Source: Punica granatum (lineage: Eukaryota > Streptophyta > Magnoliopsida > Myrtales > Lythraceae). From it: a stretch of 64,000 nucleotides of DNA. The notes below the pieces were generated by a model. It did not search any database. It was not told the origin of the DNA and saw only the letters and a program-made list of their open reading frames with translations. The stretch covers positions 29,818,605 through 29,882,604 of the forward strand of contig NC_045130.1 of assembly GCF_007655135.1 (NCBI RefSeq), written 5' to 3'. This document shows positions 48,369 to 60,090 of this stretch, piece by piece; position 1 is the stretch's first letter, and each line of letters opens with the position of its first letter. Position numbers and translations under genes: made by a program.

Positions 48369-49321
48369 TGTCCCAGCGGAGTGATCGTGAAAAACAATGA
48401 CTATGGGGCGATAATCCTTAACACGCCCAAAAGGACCGTCATAAACAAGAAAGCTCTTGAATCTATATCAAAGAAATATTATTCATCGTTTTAATTGATT
48501 TCTTGGCCATTGGCCTACAAGACTTGAATATAAATCTATGACGACTAATAAAGAAACTAGAATCCTTATAATAGAACCAACAAAATAAGAAAACACAATA
48601 TTAGGCTAACTAGTAATAAAATGATAAGAAATCTTGACAAATTAGGGCATGTTTGACTTTAAAATTTTTTTTTAACACTACTTCACTTATCTTCAACCAA
48701 TTATTACTTTTCTCATTTTCTTCAATTTTTTTAACCATTTAATTAGATTTTTAATACTAAATTTTCTCAACTATTCATAACTTTTTTCACAATTTAACAA
48801 CACAATTATTACTTTCTTTCAACTATTAATTATTTTTTAAAACTTTTTCTCATAATTTAACAATATAATCATTACAAACCAATTAAAATCAAAACTCAAC
48901 TCTAAAAACCAAACACAACCAAGAAATTCTCGACTTAGCTTCTATGAACAGTAGAAGCAATGCCAATGCGCGAAATTACAGTGCTTAAGAACTGCCCTTG
49001 TTATCTTCAGAATGGACGTCGGTGCTGTAGCACTGGGAATTTGATGTTGTGGCACTGACCACACTGCCCGATTTGCTGCTGCTGCACGGGTTGTTGGTGT
49101 TGCGGCACCGTCGCATCTGTCTTGTTTTGGTCCTTCGACGTTCTAAACGTTCCATAAATCCATCTGTTGTTGGCTTCACATCATTGAACTCAAAAGAACG
49201 AGTCATGACATCTCATTTTCCCATTCCAAGGCATGAGGATTCTTATTCGGTTTACCCAAAATTTACTTACTTGACTCCGGATTACTTTGAATGGTCAATA
49301 GTTAATTAATCCCCCGCATCA
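48369..49321 (-). repeat. 5' LTR of the decayed gypsy element, interrupted by a MITE
   Basis: It matches 46420-47090 except for about 270 extra bases at 48645-48918. It ends 'cccccgcatca' at 49321, just before ATAGG. Confidence 0.88.
48645..48918. mobile_element. MITE nested in the gypsy LTR
   Basis: The segment is absent from the sister LTR, which reads 'gacaaatcaaggaaattc' at the same place. It starts GGGCATGTTTGACTTTAAAA and ends AAAAACCAAACACAA, roughly inverted. Its body is the reverse complement of the AT-rich MITE bodies at 42 and 43 kb. TTA precedes it, but the matching right copy is not intact. Confidence 0.8.
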
Positions 49322-49326
49322 ATAGG

Positions 49327-51371
49327 TGATAATATACATACTGAAAGCTAATAGCTAGCTAACTAACTTCTAGATTCTTCAACAGATTTTCCCTCTCTAC
49401 CCTCGCTCTGCATTTTCTCTCTTTCTTCTAACTCCGGCGAACCTCCCGCCGTTTTCTTCCACCATCTCACTCCATCACTCCGCCGCCCAGCAATCTAGAC
49501 CTCATCAAGTGGAATATTGGAAAATGAAAATTATAGTTCGGTTTATTTGACATTTGTTAAACTTCATGGAAGAAAATGTATGTTCTTTCGTTTCGTTTAG
49601 CCTTTTTTTTCCCCTTAACTTGGGTTAATTACCCATCCATTACCGGTTGGATTTTCTGTCTAACAGTAGCCGTTTTGGGTGAGTACTTCCCCAACTCAAA
49701 CTGAACCGAAAACTTGGTGCATTGACCTGAATTCGGTAACTCGAACCAACTCTAATCACTTTCACCCCTAGCTGCTATTCATGTCCATTGGATTTTCTGT
49801 GGGCTGTCACTTGCCAGAGCTGTGGTGGTTCAACTACGCCTTCCGGCTATCACAGTCGCGGGTGAGGTCAGAGCCACTAGCGACTTCGACAAATGAGGTG
49901 GGTCGGAATTGTGGGCACCGATTAATGAGTTCAGTGGCAGCCTGGTGATTTCATTCTCCCCATCTTTTTTTTTCTGCTTACCTTCTTTTCCTTTTCCAAA
50001 AATTATTCTTACTAATTATTTTATTTATTTTCTGACTTCTCTTTTAAATATTGATTTATTTTCTGATATAGCAGTTACTCTAAATGGAAAATGTGAAGGG
50101 AAGAGTTGGATTTAGGGATAAATGTCCCCAAAATGTAGTTCAACGGGCAAAAGCTGCCTGACACAGCGTACATTATAGACCCGTTGATTCCGCAGAATCC
50201 CGGAACTACTACCTTCAATTCTCTATTGATTCTAAATCCTAAACGATGGAATTCGCCTTAAATCTCGTCATTTCACGGCCAAAGGCCGTGAGTTGTGCTC
50301 CTAAGGCCGTTTCCTTTGAAACAGTGTCGTTAGAACTTATTTTTCTCCAGGTACCAATTTGTCACGTCATCTGCCGCATCACTGCCCAACTGGACTCATA
50401 ATTTAGAGGGTGAAACGCTTTTTTTCTCAAATTGTTTAATATTTTTTTAGTAGTTGAACGATGCCATACAAGTTATATAATACTTCGATATTTATCTATG
50501 TTGTGAAGTTATTCAATTAAATTTTCTCAAAATAATGTCGAAGGTGGTCCTTGAAATGAATCTCTTTCAGGGAAACTTAAAAAGAAAAGGGAGAAGAAGG
50601 AAGAAGAAAAAGAAAAAAGGAAAGAAATGATTCACCTTCGTTGAGAACATCTAGCTTTATGATAATTCGGATTTATATTATAGAACATCTTAACTTATAT
50701 AAATTTTACACTTTCATACCATTCATTTTTTTCTTCTCAAAATAAGATCTTCCGAAATTACGATGAGTTTAGCCAATTCAATTATGGAATTATAACAAAA
50801 AAATTTAGGCTAGGGCTATTTCCACCTCCTATAACTAATCCACTCTATTTGTTATTCATATTACAAAAATGTCCCAGTACCATATTGATTAATTACTTTA
50901 ACTAACATGGATAGAACCCTTAAATCACCCTTCCAATTAATTGTGCCATGAAGCCTATTTGAAATAAATTAAATATGCATCCCAAGCTACATGCTTTCTT
51001 TGACCGATTTTCTCATGAGTGGGTAAATTATCTTACAAATGACCGGTTTCAGTTCGCGGGCCATCTCATGAGACTAAACTCATCCAATTAACCTGATTCT
51101 CGTGTCCCTCGTGATTTAAAATAGTTAATATTAAATACATGGAAATAGGTTCACAAAGCCCTCTATCATCTACCCAGCCCAATACGAGGTAAATCACTCG
51201 TCTTTTTCCGCTTTCCCGACCTAGCCTCTCAAAATACACCGACAGGGATTGATATGAAATTAAATATCGCAAGACTAACAAGCGTGGTCACATTTCATCT
51301 TGTGCTCATTGTAAATGAGACTCAAGACCACCAAAGCAATTTTTAATTATCAAAAACGTCTGAAAATGGGT
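49327..51371. other. Intergenic DNA; first about 170 bp probably the right piece of the old LTR
   Basis: I see no gene. The CT-rich stretch at 49390-49490 may belong to the split LTR. The rest is AT-rich with no recognised element. Confidence 0.4.
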
Positions 51372-51380
51372 TTTGATTGA

Positions 51381-51806
51381 GGGTAAATTACACTGGTGGT
51401 CCAAATTTTTTTACAAATGTTTTAATATGGCACAATAAGTTTTTTTTGCTACTTGATAGTACAAAATATTTCAAAGTTGTTTTAGTATAGTATAAACCGT
51501 CATCTCGCCATTGACGTCGTCAAGTCGACACTGATGGTGCAAAATCGGTTTTTGTGGGATGTTACATGATGGTGTAAAATGTTTTGAAATTGTAACTTAA
51601 TAGTACAAAATGTTTTACGTAAGTTACATGATGGTGCAAAATTTATAGTCTTGTAAAAAGACAGCTTGACGGCGTCAATCACAAGATGACGGTTTGTACT
51701 ATACTGAAACAACTTTGAAACATTTTGTACCATCAAGTAGAAAATTTTTTTTGATACTATATTGAAATATTTGTAAAATATTTTGGACCACTAGTGCAAT
51801 TTACTC
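51381..51806. mobile_element. Mutator-type MITE with 9-bp target duplication
   Basis: The long inverted ends begin GGGTAAATTACACTGGTGGTC on the left. On the right they are the reverse complement of 'ggaccactagtgcaatttactc'. A perfect 9-bp direct repeat TTTGATTGA flanks it (51372-51380 and 51807-51815), the length typical of Mutator elements. The interior repeats 'gatggtgcaaaat' and has no coding frame. Confidence 0.88.
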
Positions 51807-51815
51807 TTTGATTGA

Positions 51816-53197
51816 GGATAAAATGTTTTTTTGGGCCAATTTTAGTTTTGAAAGGGAAAAGGAGGGTTGGCCGACCCATTAGGCCCCCATCGGGCCAACC
51901 AGGCCCATTAAGGCCACTTGCCCCCTAGGCGTGCCCGACCCAACCCGTGACACTCTCTCGGGTGTCAAAAGGGGCATTAGAGGTCTGCTGGGGTTGAGCA
52001 GCCCCTTAATGGAGCGTTCTTGCGTTCTTGAGTTCGTGTTTTGTCAAGGCGTTCTGATATTTTTGTTCACTGACATTTCTAACAAGAAGTTAACTTTTTA
52101 ATGACATCGTATTTCATTATAATAATGTTGTTGCTCGCCTGTGCGTTGTGCAGGCCAATCTATATATATACACTTGACAACGGAATAATAAATAGAGTCA
52201 TAACGTTAAATTTTATAATATATTAGGAATAGAAATATCAATCTATATCTAATTGAAATCTGTATCATACAAGTATTATATCTTCATAACGGAGCATTAT
52301 ATTTTTATTAATTTGTCACGACCCATTAACGCATATTATATATATATATATATATAATACATAAACTTGACTCTACCCTAACAAATTGGGGCAAATAGTG
52401 ATTGTCTTACTGATTCATATGTTAATATATTTATAATGAAATTGAATGATGATAATTTATTATTACGAGTAATAATAATATAAGAGAAAAGAGAAATTAA
52501 AAGTTCATTACATAAATTATCAAAATTAATTAAATTTATTCAAATTCACGAACACTTTATATATAAGAAAAATGTATAAAATAATATAAAAGTAAAAAAA
52601 ATTATAATTAATACTCTTTTACCTAATAAAATTGAGAACTTGGACAACATACATTTTTAAATTATTTTATTAGAAATTTCATTGATAATTGAAATGATAA
52701 TTATCTATACAAATATTTACTTATAATTCTTGAATTAAATATTTATCATTGTAATATAAAAGTTACCGTATTCAAACTCTCTAATCCATATTAGTTTCAT
52801 ACTTAATTTCTTAGTTTAAATTGTGTGGAGAACGGGTTCAACAACCTAGTCATCTAGTATATTGTAATTAATGAATCATCGGCCCAATCAATAAAGTAAT
52901 AAATAAATTGTAATAATAAAAATAATTGGAAAATATTATTTTAATTTGCTTAACTTGTCGAAGAAGCATTAATTGGGCTTCTTCTATAGGAGTTAGGACC
53001 AGGGCCCGTTGGACTAATGGTTCCCTGAGTCATGGGCTCAGGCCCAGGCCCAGGACCAGCCCGATGGACAGGCAGCCGTTTATCTCTGTAATCCGTATGT
53101 ACCCGCCCGCGCCTGAGGAACTCAGCAGCAGAGCTCGATTAATCTTCCGAAACCCCCACACAAGCAGAGCGGAGCACCGACCGGGAAGCCGCATGTC
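51816..53197. other. AT-rich intergenic DNA and SYF1 promoter
   Basis: An (AT)n run lies at 52338-52356. The last 250 bp are GC-richer and are the likely promoter and leader of SYF1. No other gene is seen. Confidence 0.45.
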
Positions 53198-56100
53198 ATG
53201 TCGATCCCCAAGGAGCTCTACCCTTCGCAGGACGACCTGCTCTACGAGGAAGAGCTCCTCCGGAATCCGTTCAGCCTGAAGTTGTGGTGGCGGTATCTGA
53301 TTGCTCGCGCCGACGCCCCCTTCCGGAAGCGCTTCATCATCTACGAGCGCGCCCTCAAGGCCCTCCCCGGCAGCTACAAGCTCTGGCACGCCTACCTCCT
53401 CGAGCGCCTCAAGATCGTCCGGAACCTCCCGATTGCCCACTCCGAGTACGAGACCCTCAACAACACCTTCGAGAGGGCCCTTGTCACTATGCACAAGATG
53501 CCCAGGATCTGGGTTATGTACCTGCTGACCCTCACGGAGCAGAAGCTGATCACCCGGACGAGGAGGACCTTCGACCGGGCTCTGTGCGCCCTCCCCGTCA
53601 CGCAGCACGACCGGATTTGGGAGCCCTACTTGATATTCGTGAGCCAGAAGGGTGTCCCGATTGAGACGTCCCTTAGGGTTTATAGGAGGTATTTGAAGTA
53701 TGACCCGTCCCACATTGAGGATTTCATCGAGTTCTTGGTCAATTCGAGCCTCTGGCAGGAGGCTGCTGAGCGGTTAGCGTCGGTCTTGAACGACGACCAG
53801 TTCTTCTCCATAAAGGGTAAGACGAAGCATCGGCTGTGGCTTGAGTTGTGTGACTTGCTCACTAAGCATGCTACTGAGGTTTCAGGGTTGAATGTCGATG
53901 CGATTATTCGGGGCGGAATTAGGAAGTTCACTGATGAGGTTGGCAGGTTGTGGACTTCTCTTGCCGAGTATTATATTCGGAGGAATTTACATGAGAAGGC
54001 GAGGGATATTTTCGAAGAGGGTATGACTACAGTAGTCACGGTTAGGGACTTCAGTGTCATCTTTGATGCTTATGCGCAGTTCGAAGAGAGCATGCTCGCC
54101 TTCAAGATGGAGAGCATGGACTTGAGCGAAGAAGATGAGGAGGAGGAGGAGAACATGGAAGAAGCCATGAAGGAGAATGGCGTCGAGGAGGACGACGATG
54201 TTCGGCTGGATGTGAACCTCTCTTTGAGCAAGTTCGAGAAAAAGATTCTTGACGGGTTCTGGTTACACGTTGAAAACGATGTTGACTTGAGACTGGCTCG
54301 ACTGGAGAATTTGATGATGAGGAGGCCGGAGTTGGCTAATAGTGTTCTTTTACGGCAGAATCCCCATAATGTGGAGCAGTGGCACCGGAGGGTGAAGCTA
54401 TTTGAGGGAAATCCAACCAAGCAGATTCTTACTTACACCGAGGCAGTGAGGACGGTTGACCCCATGAAAGCCGTGGGAAAGCCTCACACGTTGTGGGTAG
54501 CCTTTGCCAAGCTATATGAGAGCCACAAGGACATTGCCAATGCAAGAGTGATCTTCGATAAGGCAGTGCAGGTAAACTACAAGACGGTGGATAATTTGGC
54601 CAGTGTTTGGTGCGAATGGGCCGAAATGGAGCTGAGGCACCATAATTTCAAAAAGGCCCTGGAGCTGATGAGAAGGGCTACTGCAGAACCATCTGTAGAA
54701 GTCAAGCGAAGAGGTACTTACTTTTTCTTGTGCGTTGCTGCTTTCCGTATTTGCTGCATTCAAGTGAATTCTTACACTGCTGCTAATAGTATGAGTTCTT
54801 AGAGGTTCTTTTCCAATAGATATATTTTAGTCGATGAGATCTGAAGCGCACAGTTTTGAGTATTATCTAATTTGCAGTGGCTGCTGATGGGAATGAACCT
54901 GTTCAGATGAAGTTGCACAAATCGTTGAGACTGTGGACTTTTTATGTGGACTTGGAGGAGAGCTTGGGAACGTTGGAATCCACCCGTGCTGTCTATGAGC
55001 GCATACTAGACTTAAGAATAGCCACTCCACAAATAATTATCAATTATGCAGTCCTCCTGGAAGTACGACTTCTAGTAGTTGTCAATTTTGTTCCTTTAGC
55101 TGTTTTTGATTCCCTGGTATTGACAATTTACTTTTGTTGACATATGCAGGATAATAAGTATTTTGAAGATGCATTCAAGGTCTATGAACGAGGTGTCAAG
55201 ATATTTAAGTACCCACATGTAAAAGATATATGGGTCACCTATCTCTCTAAGTTTGTGAATAGATATGGGAAGACGAAACTCGAACGGGCCAGGGAGTTGT
55301 TTGAGCATGCCATTGAAACGGTAAGTACATAATTCCTTGCTCCACGTTTAGGAAATACTATGCACCTCTTGGCCCTGCTTAGTCTTGACTCTAGCTTGTT
55401 ATAGGCAAGGTTCCTTAACGTTTTGAACTCTTTCGGGCAGACTTTTAGAAAATTGCCTCTAATATCAGATGCACAACATGTATGTATGCAGTCCTTAAAT
55501 TGACTTTGGACTTTGTATACTTTTTGCTTGGTGTAACTGGGAAACAGATGAGCTGATTAAGTGACACAAAACCTAGTGTGGGTTAACTGAAAATCAGAAA
55601 TTCGAATATGTGGACAGTGCCCCTGTGTTGGAATATAGACTTGTCTGTTGGTTATTTGTTCTGCTGTTTTATTCTTCTCAACGTGTTATTATAGGATTCT
55701 GTATTGTTGATCTGCAGTTCAGAAATTCCCTGTTTTTCCTTCTGATGAGAAGCACTAAAATTATATAAGCCAAGATTTTCCTATATGCTATTATCTTCTA
55801 CTGTCTAAGACAGGTTCGCGTCCTTTCTTTCCCCCACTTTGATTACGCCTTTCAGCAAAAAACACAGTTTTGTTACTGTCTAAGACAGGTATTGCGTCCT
55901 TTCTTTCCCCCACTTTAAAACCATGTGCAAGTCCATTAAGGAGATAGCTCATCCTAATATGGAAGTCCATTAAGGAGATAGCCATCACGGTGATATGTAA
56001 GCAATAAGATGAATTCTTTCTATCTTAGTACTACAAATTGAAAACAAGATCTCTTTAATTGTTTCACAGATCTGTTTGGATTGAATAACTTGGTATTTTT

Positions 56101-57938
56101 GGTACAAATTTTCAGTCAAATATTTGAACTGTTTGCATCACTAGGATGCATAATTTCTGTTACAGTACCAATGAAGCACTATTTGCAAGGGTTGACGTCT
56201 TGATCTTAAGAATGTCTTTGATGTCTGCACCTACTTCTGTTATTGAATGGAACATAGTGCTGAACCTATGCTTTGGCATCCTAAAATGTGTCTTTGATAT
56301 CTGCGCTTGTTAAAATGAATGGACTATGTTGCTGACCCTTTGTCTCCTGACATTTTCAGACCCCTGCTGATCAAGTGAAACCTCTGTACCTGCAATATGC
56401 TAAACTTGAAGAGGATTATGGTCTTGCAAAGAGGGCCATGAGAGTCTATGATCAAGCTACCAAGGCTGTTCCAAACAATGAGAAATTGGGCATGTATGAG
56501 ATTTACATTGCCCGTGCAGCAGAGATATTTGGTGTTCCCAAGACTAGGGAAATTTACGAGCAAGCCATTGAATCTGGTCTTCCTGACAAAGATGTGAAGA
56601 CGATGTGCTTGACGTATGCTGAGCTAGAGAAAAGCCTGGGAGAGATTGACAGGGCTCGTGGAATATATGTATTCGCATCTCAATTTGCAGATCCAAGGTC
56701 AGATGTTGACTTCTGGAACAAGTGGCATGAATTCGAAGTGCAACATGGGAATGAAGATACTTTCAGAGAAATGCTTCGAATTAAACGGAGTGTCTCTGCA
56801 AGCTATAGTCAGGTAATATGTCTGGTCTTTTAATCGGTCTTACTCATGGTTTGCGGAAAGAGCAAAACTTGTCTTGAAATGCATTCAGATCAATATTGCC
56901 ATTAAAAGTCATGTCTTTTTAAGTCGGTAGGAGGCTGGTATGTTTTGGTTGAGTCAAAAGAAATCCTTTTTTTATTCAATGTGATGAGTGACCACAGAGC
57001 AGCTTCGTCGGATGTGGGTTGTGGTAGGCTGAGAACTGCACAACTGTCCATTTTTCTAATATTGAAAACAAAAGAAAACAAGGAAAAAATGTGTTGTTTT
57101 TATATTTTGACAAGTACAAGGGAAGATGTGTTAGATTGCACTTCAGTGGACAATAAATAGTCTCAACATGTTATGCCAAAGATTTCCTCGATAGGTTTTC
57201 CTTTTCTTCTTTCCCTCATCTCCTTAAAAGTTTGGAAACTGGGTATTATAGTCTTTGGGATCCTTACTGCATAAGATCTTTCACCTTTGCATTTTTTAGG
57301 CATTTTTCAGTTGCATTACCATGTGCTGTTTACATTTATATAGCCCCTGTGTGCCCTTAAAAGATGTAACGTAAAGTGAATCAGAAGTCATGGATTTGGG
57401 GTCGATGTTAACAAGTTTCAGCATTTCTAACTCGGCCTTTTCCTTTATCCTCTTTTCTCTGCAGACACACTTCATTCTGCCAGAGTATCTCATGCAGAAG
57501 GATCAGAGGCTCGATATTGATGAAGCTAAAGACAAAATGAAGCAGGCTGGAATTACCGAAGACGAGATGGTAGCACTAGAAAGACAGCTAGCTCCTGCTG
57601 TAGCCAATGATACTGTCACCACCAAAGAAGCCAGAACGGCAGTGGGCTTCGTGAGTGGTGGAGTGGAATCACAGACAGACCGAGCAGCCAAAATGTCAGC
57701 CAATAATGAAGATATAGAATTACCTGAGGACAGCGAGTCGGAAGATGAGGAAGAAGAGAGAGTCAAGATTGCCCAGAAGGACGTGCCATCGGCTGTCTTT
57801 GGAGGTTTGATTAGGAAAAGGGAAGAGGATGAGAAGGACGAGAAGGACGAGAGAGGAGACGATGCTGCTAAAGATAAGGATGGTGAAAGCCGACTCGGTG
57901 CCCTAGAGAGAATCAAGAGGCAGAAACGAGGTGCGTAG
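53198..57938 (+). CDS. SYF1: Pre-mRNA-splicing factor SYF1 (XAB2), 5 exons
   Basis: SYF1/XAB2 is a HAT-repeat scaffold of the Prp19-associated (NTC) spliceosome complex in the nucleus. Exons: 53198-54713, 54878-55062, 55150-55320, 56360-56812 and 57465-57938. Phases fit throughout and give 932 residues, near the plant length of about 917. HAT/TPR-like helices run through most of the protein, for example NPFSLKLWWRYLIA, FIIYERALKALPGSYKLWHA, RRTFDRALCALP, TLWVAFAKLYESH, ASVWCEWAEMELRH and VDFWNKWHEFEVQHGNEDTF. An acidic loop follows at about 308-335 (DEEEEENMEEA). The C-terminal tail has THFILPEYLMQ, an acidic patch and a basic end (ERIKRQKRGA). Intron 3 is long and holds small tandem duplications. 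An ATG five bases upstream is out of frame and is not used. It converges on the DUF4408/DUF761 gene. Confidence 0.95.
55799..56340. repeat. Three small tandem duplications in SYF1 intron 3
   Basis: 'tactgtctaagacaggt' with 'gcgtcctttctttccccc' recurs at 55799 and 55874. 'aagtccattaaggagatagc' recurs near 55929 and 55964. A third pair built on 'tgtctttgat.tctgc' and 'gaatgga' lies near 56211 and 56289. Confidence 0.75.
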
Positions 57939-58043
57939 ATTAGTCAAGGAGCTGTAAGATGGGAATAGAGATCGACTTAGATTTGGTCAATATCCGATAA
58001 TGCTTCCCTCATGAATTACGTGTATCTAAACACTGCCTGCCGG

Positions 58044-58255
58044 TCTGACTCTTTTGAGTTGGGTTACAAGATCAGGTGTTTGTGTAATAGGATTCTTACT
58101 AACATTGATCTCTGTAGAAGCACCTTTTTTCTTCTTTGTTTTGCTTTTTTCTGACTCTTTTGAGTTGGGTTACAAGATCAGGTGTTTGTGTAATAGGATT
58201 CTTACTAACATTGATCTCTGTAGAAGCACCTTTTTTCTTCTTTGTTTTGCTTTTT
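58044..58255. repeat. 106-bp perfect tandem duplication just after SYF1
   Basis: The sequence starting TCTGACTCTTTTGAGTTGGG at 58044 is repeated from 58150. I see no difference between the copies, so the event is recent or the copies are corrected. It probably lies in the SYF1 3' UTR. Confidence 0.92.
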
Positions 58256-58963
58256 TCGAGGAAGATCGAAGTGACAGTAGAGGTTCAATTTTGTAATGCC
58301 TTGTATCTGTTCAAGACGTTTTGCTCGGGAGCTCTTAGAGCCATACGAAATGAAGTTCTTGGCCTCTTAGATTGTATTCAGAAAATGGAATGGCAATTCT
58401 TTCTGTTGCATCATATCCACGAGAATCATTTATGTATGTTGGCAGTGATCTCAATGACAGAATACTCGGTGTTGTAATTTGTACTAAACCAAACTTAGGA
58501 TTGGGGCTGTTTGTGAGCCTATTTGATTGAGTCTTCTGTTCGATCTCCATGATGCAGTCGATGTATGCACAAGAGAAATGTCTCCATTGCCGATTTTGCT
58601 TCCTCCGAATATGCAGAACTTAGCAATTGAAGATTATTCGAGTAGTTACTGGAGGATTACTATTATAGGCACAAATTTCGGCATGTTCAAGGAGACTCAT
58701 GTATGAGTATACGCACGCATGAAGAAATTGTTATCTCCATCATCGAAGAGAATGGTAATAATACCCACGAAACAAAACTCCTTTCAACCTGTTTATGAAA
58801 AATGGCAGAAAAGATCAAAACAAAAGAAAAAAGAAGCCTTTCCTGTAAAAATTAAAATCATCAAGAACAAGAACAAATAAATTCCAAATCCGCACGATCC
58901 GACCAATAATGCAATTTTGATCATCAAAATCCTTAAATCTCCTCTGCAAACTTATAATAGTAA
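58256..58963. other. Convergent 3' region between SYF1 and the DUF4408/DUF761 gene
   Basis: It contains the likely 3' UTRs of both genes. No further gene is seen. Confidence 0.45.
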
Positions 58964-60090
58964 TCATCGGCTGATCATCTGCTTGTAATGGTTGAGCGAC
59001 TCCTGCCTCTGCAGCCTCATTTCCTCGTTGAACTTCCTTATGAACGCCTCCACCCGCCGGTTCAGCTCGTCCTGACCCGGCGACAAAGCCCTCCTCATCG
59101 TCCCTGGGGACGACGGGCTCTGCTCCAGCTCGTTCGTCCGGTCCCTGAATGTCTCCGACTTCCTCATCTTTTGCTGCTGCGGCGAGCTCAGCTGTGTCTT
59201 GCTGTCCTGGTGGTGGCCATTCTCCCATGTGTCGGACTTCCTCCTGTGCCTCGTCAATGGCATCGGCCGCCCTTCCGTTATCGCCTTCCATGTGTTCTCC
59301 AGTGTCTCGTGACGCTTCGGCCTCGTCACCTTCAGTGCCTTACCGCCTGAGATAGGAATTTAAAAAAGAAAAAAGAAAAAACAGAAAAAGGAAAAATCTC
59401 AGTGACCGTTATGACCGTACAGGAAAGTCTCTTCAATTCAAATCAGAGATCCATCCATCTGGTCGTACCTTCGGGACTGGATTTGGCCGGCCTCCGGTGT
59501 ACGAATCTGGAGGACGCAAGAGGCTTCTCCGATGGCTGAGGCAGATACTCATGCACCGGCGAGCCGGATCTCTTCGCCGGCATCCATGTGGACCTCGAAA
59601 TCACGAAATCCTCCTCTTCCTCCTTCCCCTCCTCTTCTTCTTCTTCTTCTTCTTCTTCTTTTTCTTCTTCTTCTTCTTCATCTCGGTCATTATTATCTGC
59701 AGTTTCCGAATCGGAGACCGCATCCTCTTCCGGGAAGCTCTTTACTGGAAGATCCCTAAAGCCCTCTGGTTCAACAGCTCCTCCTATGATCTCCTGCGGC
59801 CGGTCATCCTGAACCCCATTTTCTGCCGGGGGGCTCTCGTCCGGGGAGGTGTCGTGGCTCCGGTGGAGCTTGGAGGAGGCGGCTATGGAGATGATGATGG
59901 CATTGATGACGACGTAGAGGTAGGGAGGCCTGAGCCACGAGAGGACGGAGCGCCAGAGGAGAGGGAGCTGAGAGATCATAAACTCTGCAACCAACGGCAT
60001 AGAGACCTTCAAGAAGACCGCCAGTGAGGCAGCGCCGATCGATATGAACAGAGCCTTCATGGAGAGAATCCAGGCGGCCGAGGACACCAT
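58964..60090 (-). CDS. DUF4408/DUF761 plant membrane protein, 2 exons
   Basis: The gene reads from ATG 60090 (MVSSAAWILSMKALFIS). Exons are 60090-59469 and 59346-58964, joined by a GT-AG intron in phase, giving 334 residues. The N terminus has a hydrophobic segment at about 5-35 and a DUF4408-type segment, SWLRPPYLYVVINAIIISI, at about 50-70, so it is probably membrane-anchored. The middle is disordered with a long Glu-rich tract (about 140-160) coded by near-pure GAA/GAG triplets at 59627-59680. The C terminus is the DUF761 motif, DELNRRVEAFIRKFNEEMRL. Relatives include PAMP-induced and fibre-expressed proteins. The biochemical role is unknown. Confidence 0.88.

Larger units (their letters stand above)
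46420..49321 (-). mobile_element. Small decayed Ty3/gypsy LTR retrotransposon with ATAGG target duplication
   Basis: Two direct repeats bound it: 46420-47090 (671 bp) and 48369-49321 (687 bp once a nested MITE is removed). ATAGG occurs at 46415-46419 and 49322-49326. The 1.28 kb interior holds only a broken gag. A primer-site-like GCTCTCGTACTA (48355-48366) matches the tRNA-iMet complement at 9 of 12 positions. It lies next to the higher LTR, which sets the minus orientation. Polymerase is absent, so it depended on other elements to move. The two LTRs differ at many sites, so the insertion is old. Confidence 0.88.

Noticed and set aside
53193..53279. Alternative ATG five bases before the SYF1 start
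   Set aside because: It is out of frame with the conserved protein and gives no SYF1 motif.
53030..53713. 227-residue minus-strand frame
   Set aside because: It is antisense to GC-rich SYF1 exon 1, which is clearly the coding strand.
59497..60027. 176-residue plus-strand frame with a Phe run
   Set aside because: It is the complement of the poly-Glu tract of the DUF761 gene.
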